NCBI RefSeq assembly: GCF_001039355.2
Contig: NW_019775384.1
Span: 288,332-352,331 of the forward strand
Source: Lingula anatina
Lineage: Eukaryota > Brachiopoda > Lingulata > Lingulida > Lingulidae
Length of the DNA: 64,000 nucleotides
Reading direction: 5' to 3'
Shown here: positions 28,701-38,039 of the stretch, in pieces
Numbering within the stretch: position 1 is the stretch's first letter
How the letters are laid out: each line of letters begins with the position of its first letter
Made by a program: the position numbers and the translations under genes
The notes under the pieces: generated by a model
What the model saw: only the letters and a program-made list of their open reading frames with translations
The model's database searches: none
Told to the model about the DNA's origin: nothing

Positions 28701-31700
28701 NNNNNNNNNNNNNNNNNNNNNNNNNNNNNNNNNNNNNNNNNNNNNNNNNNNNNNNNNNNNNNNNNNNNNNNNNNNNNNNNNNNNNNNNNNNNNNNNNNNN
28801 NNNNNNNNNTGAGTCATTACCCGAGTAGTAGTATGATTACACATTTTACTTTCATGATATGCACCCTTTTCACAATCAGGTGTAGCATTTTGAATCAAGG
28901 CACGTTGCATCTTATTAATAAATCTACTCCTTAAGTTGCAACTATGTATGGTATTTCTCTCAATGCAGATTTTAAAAGTGTACGTGGGTCTGAAAACAAG
29001 ATCAAGATATCTCAAACCAGAAAAATTAAATTTTTCTTGGCATTTTTCATCACATTAGACTGGTAGCTCTCTCAAAATTACTCCGTTTGGTAAAAAATTC
29101 CAATATGACCACCAATTTATGAGATTCTCTGGAAATATACATACAGTATCTACATCACTTGTTATCATATCAAGTTCGTTGCTCAGGGTTTTTCACATCA
29201 TAAATGGCAAGGAACAAACTTTTTTTAACCCGTTTTCAAAAGAATACAAATGAAATTAGATGATAAATTACCAATAAATGTATTTTTCTGTAGAATCCCC
29301 TATTTTTTTTTAACTTAACCCTGTACTTTTCCAGAGGGTTAAGTGGCGAATTTGATTAAGCATGTCAGAAGGAAACTGCATGCCAAATTTGGTGCTTATT
29401 AAGACCATGTCACGATTTGAACATTTTTTAAACAAAATCAACATCACTATAGACAGCAGATTCAAATGAACTTTACTTGACTTGTCACGATTTGACAATT
29501 CTTTATGCTAAGCCACTTCACATTCAAATGTATTCCTATCTGTCTTGTCACGATTTTTTCATTAAGGCACCTCCCTATCACGCTTTATTTTTAATTTAGT
29601 CCTTGAAACGTCCCTACAGACTGTCACCATGTTATCCAGATTACTGTAAATAGACAAATACTTCGAAAAGAGAAAAAATAAATAAACAAGTACCTGCTAT
29701 AAATTACATGAAACAAGACAAAAACTTTTGTAATTGTAATTTCACAAATAAGCAGATTCAAATAATTTGCACAAAAGAAACCTATAAATAAAGACCAACA
29801 GCTACCACAGGGCATACTGCCTCCAGTCTTCAGCTGAAGTGAAGGTGCCAACGATGACCAAGATGTCTTCCATTTCCTGTCTCCTGTTGCTGCTCTCTCT
29901 GGGCTCATACGCCGCAGGATATTGTGAGTTTTTTATAAGTCTCGCTTTATCATATCCCAATTGTGACAAAAGGGTGCTTTCCCAGAGATTTAGATCGATC
30001 TAACTCCCTGGGGGTTCACGCTAAATTGTAGCCAGCTGAGCGGGCACCATAGTTAATTACCCCCTTACAGCTTTCAGTAGGCGGGAAAGACGCTTAAGCC
30101 GGCCAAGCCGACAGTAATCTAGTGAGACTCCCCACAGGGATAGATTGATCTAAAAATCTATGGAAATGGGGTGTAAAGGTTCTGAAGTATCAATCAGAAA
30201 ACAGGAAATACACTAACAGTGTTTCTTTGTCATCAAATTAGGGCTCTTTACAATTTTTTGCTGTATGATAAAAATGGCAAAATGATTTTTTTTATAAAAG
30301 AAAGAAGAAATAAATTTATATAAATTCAATCTGCTGATGTAGTCTAAGTTCATTTTGTCACATTTTCCTCTTTCAAGAGATTTTCTGTTTCCATTAAGGG
30401 AAGGACAAAGGGTATGCAAGAACTTCACTACATTGTTGGCTTTTTATTGTAATCTAGGCAATCCCATTACAACACTTACATGCGGTTTGCCTTATTACAA
30501 ATTTTAGGTGGTTTTTGGTCAATTCTTATCCATGGAATTATTTGTATTTGCAAAATGTAGTTCTCAGATCTCTTTTTTTGTTTTGTCACTTGAAGGTCAA
30601 ATTGGAACTGTGGTATCAGCATTTTGCCAAGTAGGATCCAACTGCCAGTGGGTAAAACCTGTCACTTTTGACAATGCATTTCCCAGAAAACCTAAGGTTG
30701 TGACAGCTATCTTTGGACTCCAATCTGGGTAAGACCTCATTTGTTTTCCTCTATGCAATTAGCAATCATGGACATGTGTAGGTATTTCAATCGAGGAACA
30801 TCCTCATGCTTACCATTTCTAAATTCTACATATTCTATCAAAAAAAAAAAAAAAAAGAGAAAGAAATAACATAACTACAAAATTTACGACAATCAAAATC
30901 TGAAGTATTCTGGATGACATGGCATGTTAAAATGATTTCTTATTAAAAGTACCTACAAATCAAATGCTACTAATATTATCCATAAGTTGGGAGCCATAGG
31001 TTCTACCCAACTTTCCACTTTTTTTGATTTTCCACAGTTCTTATTGTATTGATACCAAATGATAAGAGACAATATATTCATTAAAAAGTTATAGAAACAA
31101 ATGTGCCTACACTAGTTCAGCCATTATGTCATGTTAGCATGCCACTTCTTAATTCAAAATTTAAGTTTTTTAGGTGTCCAAAACTAAGAAAGGTACCATC
31201 ATAAAATTTTTAGCACTTATTAAAAAGCATAATTTTTCTAGAAGAATATTCCAAATTCCATTACAATATCTTCATAACTGTTGAAGTTATTCAACTTTGA
31301 AATAATGTTTTATTAAGCCACTTGATGCATCTTTTGGGTCATGTGACATCTCTGAATCTTCGTTCATAAATGCATTTAGTAATTAAGTCTAATCCTCACT
31401 GTTACTTCGAAATGATTCATATATGCATGTCCTGTTGTCTAAACATTTCTAACCATTTTTTCCAACATTTTTTCACATGCAAATAATTAGTAATTGGAAT
31501 GGTGGTAACATCAACATAAGAGTGCACCCTGTCCTAACAACTATCACTACTGCTGGCTTTGACATTGACTTTGGTGTGGTACCCATAACCAGAGGCCACA
31601 TCTACCGGGTCAGAGCCACATGGACTGCCTGCCTCTAAGACGTTTAACCAAGCAAGAATTGGACACCAAATTGAATTTCTACACAGAGACACTGAAATAT

Positions 31701-34700
31701 TTGGATGTAGACATGGATAAAATGAACAATCATATTCAGTAATGAATCTAAGCTGAGACAAGTGTCCTTAGAATAAAGTCGATTTTCTTTGCTTACTCTC
31801 TCTCTCGAAATGAGAAAGCATTTGAATAAAAGATATGACCACCATCATTAGTTTTTGTTTTTCTTATCTCAGACATGATTTTGGATTGTAAGCAATATAG
31901 AATGAAGAAATTGACTCAGTGACCTTAATATCAGGGGTCTAGAGGCTGGCTTAGTCAGTCCTACCCAACTACCAGACTCAGCAATGAATGATCCTAAATT
32001 CACCAGTAGATCGGACCACATTACTCGTTATTAAGGTGTGCGTCAGTACGCTCTTAGAAGTGTCAGACGCAACACTGCTCTTGCCTTGTATGCAATGTGA
32101 TAGTGATGATTCTCAGCAGGGTTGGAAAGTAGTGCATCTCATCTCAAAATTTGTACAGAGGTATGATACGTGAAATGTGTACTGATGCACACCTTGAAAC
32201 AGGTAGTGTGGTCCAATATACCAGCGACTTTGGGATCCTTTGGTGCCGAGTCTGGTAGTTGGGGAGACTGTTAGTCAGAAAACCAATAAGAAAAAATTGG
32301 TGAGGATGGAACCATAAGGAATCGGTCAGCTTTCACAAAGTTTTTTAACTTAGCAATCATGTGGTTTGCAAATTTTCACATTTCTGGTGGTTTAAGGTTA
32401 TTTCAATGCTCTGCAAATACTTTGCATAAGTAGACCTCAGATGATTATGGTCAATCCATTCCTAACTGCAAAAATCCTGACTTAGCCAGTGATGTAAAAA
32501 GGTTAATAACTATCAAAGCGTCATTAAATAAGTTCTTTTTTTTTCACTAAAAGTTCAAATTGGTTTTGGGGCATCAAATTACTAGACTAATATTGTAATT
32601 TTGGTCAAAGCCACTGCCAGTGGTTGAAAAATTACTATTATTATAATAATTATTATTATTATTTTGAAAAGGCATTTGCCAGTCCATCTGATATTGTGAC
32701 CAAGATCTCTGTACTTGCTCCCTAGTAAGGTCTCATTTGTTTTTCCTCTGTATATGCAATCATACACTCATGGACGTGTGTGTGTTTTAACTACTAATCA
32801 TCATTGGGCCTTTTAAGACAAAATCATATGGATAATGTTTCGTAATTCAAAATACGAAAGCATCAAAAAAATATAAACAAATATTACTATTAAAGCCAGC
32901 CCTTAGCAATAATTAACCCCATTGAGTTTAAAATCCTGGATCATTTAGAATTAATAATTCCATATGAAGGGCATCATCTTGTTGTCTAAAACATTAACCT
33001 AGTACAGACTTTAAACCATTTCATCTTAATCAAATGTCACTCCTTTTTCTATGAAATTTTGGCTTGTTCCATTTCAGATATATAATTTTGACACAGAAGA
33101 CATCTTTGTATAAGTGTGCAAGTCAAACCATTCAAATTGTCTAAGCTGAATTAATCATGTGGCAACACCCACGGAATTTAAGGAAATCAGATTCGTCATC
33201 AAGATTGTATCATCTATCACTGCTGTTCAGTTTACTCAACTGTGTAATACAAATCCAAACCCGTCACTCATGACTTCTAGGAAACAAGACCTGTTACTGT
33301 GATGTTATCAATTGCTTTCAAATAGACGTATTTACATCATCTGCACGGCAGGAACATTTAAATAAACAAGAGAAAACTACTGGGCACAATATATGCGGAC
33401 TTGAGTAGAGATGAAGACACCAATGATGAGCAAGTCTTCCGCGTATGTTCTCTTAATGTTGTTATACCTGAACACCTACACCCAAGGTTATCCATTGGAA
33501 AAAAAGGCACACTGCAGGACTCGTAACTGGATGCGAATTTTTCCTAATTTTTGTTTTATTATATCCCACACAAATGCGACGAAGGGTTCAAGATTGTCCA
33601 CTAAAGCAGATAAAAGAAAACATTTAAGCAGTTTCCCCATTATCAAGTTAGGTTTTTCCTTGGTTATGTCCTTTTTACTGTGCTCTGCTTAAATGCAAAT
33701 TAAAACAATAATATTTTAATGTTTAAAAATCTGCAGAAATGGACATAGCATATTTTGTCACACTTTCTCCAATTTGAAAAGACCTTCGGTCTTACTTCAA
33801 TTCAAGAGATTGGCAAACTCATGCACTTCTTATGTCTTTTTTATTTTTTATTTTTATTATTTTTTATTATTATTTTCTTCTTAGTAAACCCCACTTTATA
33901 ATCCTTACATGTGATTTAAATGATTTAAAGTTTTTACTGGCTTAAGATAATTTCAACAATTTGAATAAGTTTATACCAATGTAGATTTAAGAGGATTATG
34001 AAGAAACCCTTTGCAAATATCAAAATATCTAATCCAACAGTGGTGTGAAAAATGTCAATTATCCCTTCTTTAACCTCTGAAGGTCAAATTGGATCAGTGT
34101 TATCAAATTATTGTAAACTTGATGCTGCACACTGCGAGTGGTTGAAACATGTCACTTTCAAGAAGCCATTTGCCAGTTCCCCTGATGTTGTGACTGCTAT
34201 CTCTTTACTCGATTCCTGGTAAGGTGTGTTCTCTTTATGTTATCATGTACACCAACATATATCAGTAAAAATACATAGCACATAAAAGAATGTAAGTCAG
34301 AATTTAATAGAATGGCAATTAATTCTAAATTTGTAAATAATTACCATACAAGTACATATATATTTATAAATATAGTATATACCAAAGGAGTCAACTTAAT
34401 TCTTCACTGTTTGTATGAAATGTTTCATATATTTAACATAATGAGCTGACAAAACATATCAAGAAGTCTTATTATATTTTATTTTTATCATCTAATTAAT
34501 TTATTGATTTATTTGTATTATTTCTACATATCATTTTCTTTTTTTTTTTAATTTAGGCATGGTGGTAACATCCGTATAAACATGCGACCATCACATATCA
34601 CTACCACTGGCTTTGTGATGAACTTTGGTGTGTTTGGACAAGGAACCAATCCTCCAACTCACATCTACATTATCAAAGCTGCATGGACTGCATGCCCTAA

Positions 34701-36287
34701 AGTTTAACCAAACACCAAGCAAGAATAAAGAACTCTGAGATCCTGATTCTAACACACCAAGCCACTCTATTATATATAATATTTGGATGTACATACTGAT
34801 AGATAAAATGAACTCCTATATTCAGAAAAGACCCTAACATGAAGCACAAGTCCTCAGAATTAAAATTTACTGTTCTATGTGCTAAACTAAAACGGTGAAA
34901 AAGAGAAACTGAAATAATCAGAAAAAAAATTAAATAGAGCGCACCTTTGTGATAAAAGGAAAAGTGCAATATATTTCAAAGAATTTCTTATTATAAATAA
35001 AGAACCAACATGCATTATATGTCTTAAAAATATTTCTACATTTACCTTGAAAGCAAGATGTTCTAAAAAGTGTGCCGTTCCATTATTAGATGGATCTTCA
35101 TAACGACTGCCAGCATCAATGAAAAGACCCACCTAAATAAAAAGTTAAACAAAGATTGGTAATCGAAATCGCATTTCTGCAAGCATTTCATATTTTCATA
35201 TATATTTGGGCTTAAGTCAGACTTTTGAGATTGGCTAGCCATCGGTGTAATGTCACGTGGGAAACTGGTCATAACTTTTTCGTATTAATCAATAACAGTC
35301 AATTAAAGTTAGTTGGTCTATAACATTTGCCATGTTGTTTTTAGTTAAAAAAACAAACACAATCTTTTATCCCATAGGACTACTACAGATTCATCTTTGG
35401 TCAAACAGACTTAAATTTTAAGTCTTGAAAATTAAACTAAGCCGTGGTTTTTCTGAGAAAATGAAGTTTAGAGCTGAAAATATGAGTGCCCAAGCACTAG
35501 CTACTGCTTAAGCTACATGGAGACTTGACTGAATGAAAACCAACATGACATTAAGCACAAATCACTTACCACACAGGTGGGAAGACCAGGTGCTTAAACA
35601 CTTACCACACAGGTGAGAAGAGCCGAGTCCTAAGAGACTTACCGTACAGGTGGGAAGACCAGAGTCTTCAGAGGTTACTCTGAAACCATTGGGCAATTGG
35701 GTCAATTTGGTTTCTGGCACATTAAGGACAAGTTCTGGCTGTGCTGAAAAAGTCCTGCTGCTTGCCAAACACCACACAGGAAGCTGAGGAGAAATAGGTA
35801 TATATATATTTAAAATCCTTTACCAAGTAAGTTGGTAAGGGGCAATGTTAACGATACTATGTAATTTTTGGGTAAGAGTTGATAACCTAATGAATACTGC
35901 TTTTGCCTTGGAGTATCCATAACAATGACGTCCGCAACATTTCTTCATCGTATGTGCCATTTCCAATAAGGTTTGCAATACGTTTCAGTCAACTGAAAAA
36001 GAGTTTAAAAACAACTGTTCGACGTTATCCTCACTGGGCAAGCATCTTAAGTGCAGCCGATGGAAAACGTGACAACACCACGGCTCGAGTCAAGTCGGGC
36101 GATGGTCTTGAAAAGTTGAATTGATAATATCCCCGTCTTCCAATGCATCTAGATTTCACCGACATATTCAAGCAAAAAAATTACAAAGATAATATCTGAC
36201 TGTCTTACATCATAATATATTTACCTTTTGTCGTCCAGTGAGCGTTTTTGTGACAGAAGATGCCGACCTTAAAAGCCTCAACGCCAT
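19745..36287 (-). CDS. PMPCB: Mitochondrial processing peptidase subunit beta
   Basis: Thirteen coding exons in transcript order: 36287-36225, 35783-35643, 35132-35046, 25441-25312, 24889-24691, 24322-24243, 24010-23904, 22903-22668, 22245-22180, 21800-21684, 20837-20780, 20353-20278 and 19809-19745, giving 474 residues. Phases agree at all junctions and the length is normal for the family. The start [11 protein letters not shown] is basic and Ser-rich with no acidic residue, as in a matrix presequence. Residues 89-93 are HFLEH, the inverted zinc motif HxxEH, and Glu169 lies at the distance expected for the third zinc ligand, so this is the active beta subunit rather than alpha or a Core protein. 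[14 protein letters not shown] and [10 protein letters not shown] are near-invariant. With PMPCA it removes presequences from imported proteins in the matrix. Intron 3 (25442-35045) is unusually large and contains a lectin cluster on the other strand. Confidence 0.96.
21436..21721 (-). repeat. 61-bp tandem array copying the PMPCB exon 10 donor edge
   Basis: Five units with spacings of 61, 61, 61 and 59 bases. Each joins about 38 bases of the exon 10 3' end to about 23 bases of the following intron. The unit at 21684 is the real exon edge. The others place copies of the donor (GGCAG followed by GTAGG) at 21625, 21564, 21503 and 21442. All four keep the GT and most of its context. The exon part of the intronic copies differs from the real exon at a few bases, so the copies are not very recent. 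Confidence 0.9.
24891..25080 (-). repeat. 46-bp tandem array next to the PMPCB exon 5 acceptor
   Basis: The TACAATAACAAG motif recurs at 24899, 24945, 24991 and 25037, a 46-base period repeated four times. On the gene strand each unit contains the pyrimidine tract that precedes the exon 5 acceptor. The copy at the exon ends in TTTTTTCAG; the others read TTTTTTTCGG or TTTTTTTTGG, so they lack the AG at that position. Confidence 0.85.
27783..28121 (+). repeat. Satellite-like degenerate tandem repeat running into the gap
   Basis: A GAGACGAGAAGGCAATTTT-like core followed by a TCATATTTGTTCAA-like segment recurs with cores near 27821, 27903, 27958 and 28041, spaced 82, 55 and 83 bases. This suggests a unit of about 82 bases with one shortened copy. 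GC content and codon-like texture differ from the surrounding intron. The array stops at the N run, so its true length is unknown. Confidence 0.7.
28122..28809. other. Assembly gap
   Basis: A run of 688 N in PMPCB intron 3. The left edge is a satellite-like array, a likely cause of the gap. The right edge is ordinary intron sequence without the repeat. Open frames across it are artefacts. Confidence 0.99.
29782..29790 (+). promoter_or_regulatory. TATA-like box of lectin gene 1
   Basis: CTATAAATA lies about 65-70 bases before the lectin 1 start codon. The same stretch in lectin 2 (TTTAAATAAACAAG, about 33356-33370) aligns with it and lies at a similar distance from its ATG, so the duplication that made the two genes probably included the core promoter. 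Confidence 0.5.
29854..31638 (+). CDS. Secreted H-type lectin 1, nested in PMPCB intron 3
   Basis: Three exons (29854-29923, 30596-30728, 31491-31638) encode 116 residues. Exon 1 is a signal peptide ([20 protein letters not shown]). Exons 2 and 3 encode one H-type lectin domain: [14 protein letters not shown], then the [11 protein letters not shown] turn and a final [12 protein letters not shown] strand. H-type lectins (Helix pomatia agglutinin, discoidin) bind GalNAc-type glycans and form trimers; invertebrates use them in egg coating, mucus and defence. The extra cysteines (CQVGSNC and the one near the C terminus) suggest disulfides. Polyadenylation signals follow at 31772 and about 31824. 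The phase pattern 1-2 is the same as in the paralogue downstream. A MITE sits in intron 1. The gene lies wholly within a PMPCB intron on the opposite strand. Sugar specificity cannot be read here. Confidence 0.88.
29974..30171 (-). mobile_element. Foldback MITE, copy 2 (lectin 1 intron)
   Basis: A full-length 198-base relative of the element at 13578-13788, in reverse orientation. Both terminal inverted repeats with the GATCGATC core are present, as is the shared interior (GGGGAGTCTCACTAG read on the minus strand). It lies in intron 1 of lectin gene 1, about 50 bases after the donor. AAAGG-like sequence flanks both ends, too degenerate to call a clear target duplication. Confidence 0.75.
31949..32278. 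mobile_element. Foldback element with about 100-bp arms
   Basis: The left arm starts near 31949 and its reverse complement ends near 32278. Shared blocks include CCCAACTACCAGACTC, GGACCACA and AAGGTGTGCGTCAGTAC, with moderate divergence between arms. The loop is about 110 bases and has no coding capacity. It lies between lectin 1 and the broken lectin exon. The termini are not related in an obvious way to the GATCGATC family. Confidence 0.65.
32553..32728 (+). pseudogene. Broken third H-type lectin exon
   Basis: The stretch aligns with exon 2 of both intact lectins. It starts with TTCAAATTGG like the GTCAAATTGG exon start, contains CACTGCCAGTGGTTGAAA, then AAGGCATTTGCCAGTCC, and ends at a TAGTAAGG donor-like site. 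It is disabled by stop codons (TTACTAG near the start) and by an insertion of about 40 bases of TTA/TAA microsatellite. I found no matching signal-peptide exon or third exon near it, so this is a remnant of a third tandem copy. It is closer to lectin 2 (FASSPD-like) than to lectin 1. Confidence 0.75.
33411..34707 (+). CDS. Secreted H-type lectin 2, nested in PMPCB intron 3
   Basis: Three exons (33411-33486, 34083-34218, 34557-34707) encode 120 residues. Exon 1 gives a signal peptide ([17 protein letters not shown]). Its donor GTTATC is weak, but the resulting phase 1 matches lectin 1 and reads straight into QIGSV. Exons 2 and 3 carry the H-type lectin domain, with [26 protein letters not shown] and [12 protein letters not shown]. 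Compared with lectin 1 it has a longer loop ([11 protein letters not shown]) next to the last strand, near the sugar-binding edge, so specificity may differ. AATAAA follows at 34724, 17 bases after the stop. It is a tandem paralogue of lectin 1, about 1.8 kb downstream, with the same intron positions. Confidence 0.85.
35565..35677 (-). repeat. 37-bp tandem array copying the PMPCB exon 2 donor edge
   Basis: Three units about 36-37 bases apart. The real exon 2 edge (ending at 35643) is followed on the gene strand by two copies whose donors fall after 35606 and 35570. Each keeps CACCTGTGTGGTAAGTG in place of the real CACCTGTACGGTAAGTC. Both decoy donors fit the consensus at least as well as the real one. 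Confidence 0.85.
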
Positions 36288-36330
36288 TTTGGCCTCTTTC
36301 GGAAGTAAATTCTGCGCCTGCGCATTAATT
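36288..36330 (-). promoter_or_regulatory. NRF-1-like and ETS/NRF-2-like sites before PMPCB
   Basis: TGCGCCTGCGCA at 36313-36324 is an NRF-1-type palindrome with one departure from the YGCGCAYGCGCR consensus. CGGAAGT at 36300-36306 is a core ETS (GABP/NRF-2) site. They lie 13-37 bases before the PMPCB start codon, where nuclear genes for mitochondrial proteins in animals often carry such sites. No TATA box is seen. Sequence match only. Confidence 0.6.
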
Positions 36331-38039
36331 CATACTCAACTAACACAACCGATAAATAAAGTGCGATTGGGTGAAACAGAAAAAGCGTATGGGTGCTTTC
36401 AGTATTATCAGGCCGACAGATTGATTTTTTTATTCATAGATATGTCTTTAGATAAAAAGGTAGTCATTCCATTCTCTGTCACGTTGTGATGAAATCTCAA
36501 TGATGATCACATGGCTGGCAATTGTTTGCATAACTGCTCAGGCACTGCCACTTAATTAACAAGCCCAAGCCCAGTCCCCTTGACAGCAATCTATACAATT
36601 AATTGCTCCGATTTTATTCACTTGCTCTTTTGTAACAAACAAAAACAACCCCTTACGAATAGCTTTTACTTCAGATTGAAGTTAACTTTTGTACTTGTTT
36701 GTTTGTGCTTTGTCATAGTTAGTTGTGCAGTCATTGATTGTACCTTAATTGTATGTGAAGGTGTTTATCAATTAAAGAATCTGAATCTTAGAAATGTCCT
36801 GTAGTAATTCCCTACAGAGTGGGTACAATGCCATCTGCACGCTCGCAGATTTAATTGCTTCCATCTGGCCAAAGGTCACAGGGTGGCTTTTTCAAGATTT
36901 CCCTAAAGGCTATATATAATGCCACGTACCCTGGTAGAGGGTAGCATATACAGTAAGTTGTATTCACAATGAAACTTTTGTATCAGATTTCAAACTAACT
37001 CCGTTGGGATTCTCGCTGAATGCAATCAGGTTAACAGATTAACACACCCAAATTTGTGGCAAGTTAACAAGACAGAAATTTACGGTTGCAACCTATAATT
37101 TTTTATGTACAGACACATCACAAGAAGAGCAAGAATTTGACCAACTGTTCCTATTCCTTTCCATTTCAACACAAAATGCTTCTTTACCAGAAATGGACCC
37201 CCACCCCTTTTTTATTTATTTATCTATATTATTATTATTATTATTATTATTTTCACCACCCTGTACATTAGCAAAATCTACTTTATCTAAAACTCTGGTG
37301 AGAGAAAGTGATAAATCTAGCTTTTTGTGTATGCAGATATTTTCCAATTGATGCATTGCTATTATATGCAGTTTTTTATTCAGTTAGTAAGGTTTGAGTA
37401 AAGAAAGATAAAAAAAACAACCCTTGGTACTTTGCAGTATTCCCCCACACTGTAACTCTAATTTTTAATCCTAATCAAAATTAAGCTATGTGGTGTCTTT
37501 GATCAATCTTTATTTATTAATCTCTGTACATTTGATAATTTTGCTGCCTTGTTTTCTTAACAGATGTCACATACAAATTCTAGCAAACCACAATTATTTT
37601 TAATTATTACACTTGTTCTTACCTCTTATAATCTTACGCAATCAATTAAAATATTTAAATAATTTCAATGCACACAGATCATTTGAGATTTATACTTGAT
37701 GATTTTCAAATACTAAAAAAGGAGATAAAATGACAAAATATTACATCCTTTTGCATTCTGTGATGTTGCAAAGCAGAAAATGCACTCTGCCTTCTGTAAC
37801 CTTCTTCCACATATATAACCAGAAGTGAGGATTTGTAATAAACACTGATGCAAAGGTTCTTCAACTCACATGATCTGCCAAAAACCCACTGGATAACATG
37901 ATTCTGTCTTGTTTTTCGTCCAAAAAATCTCGATGTGCAGTTGCTGCTTCTAAAATTTATAAACCTAATTTGATTCCTTTTTTCTAAAAATTTTTAAAAA
38001 ATCCTAGTGCCACCCCAGGTGCAGCGTACATTAATTTCA
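36331..38039. other. Intergenic stretch between PMPCB and HSD17B10
   Basis: I see no exon here. It holds an ATT microsatellite (about 37228-37251) and AT-rich sequence that should include the HSD17B10 3' UTR; TTTATT near 37508 could be its poly(A) signal on the minus strand. The part at 36970-37055 resembles 14468-14552 in the ADAMTS introns and shares a GGGATTCTC-like core with the GATCGATC MITE family, so it is probably a decayed relative. Confidence 0.4.

Noticed and set aside
27900-29015. Long open frames through the gap on both strands
   Set aside because: The length comes from N bases and from the stop-poor satellite array; there is no protein-like motif and no splice context.
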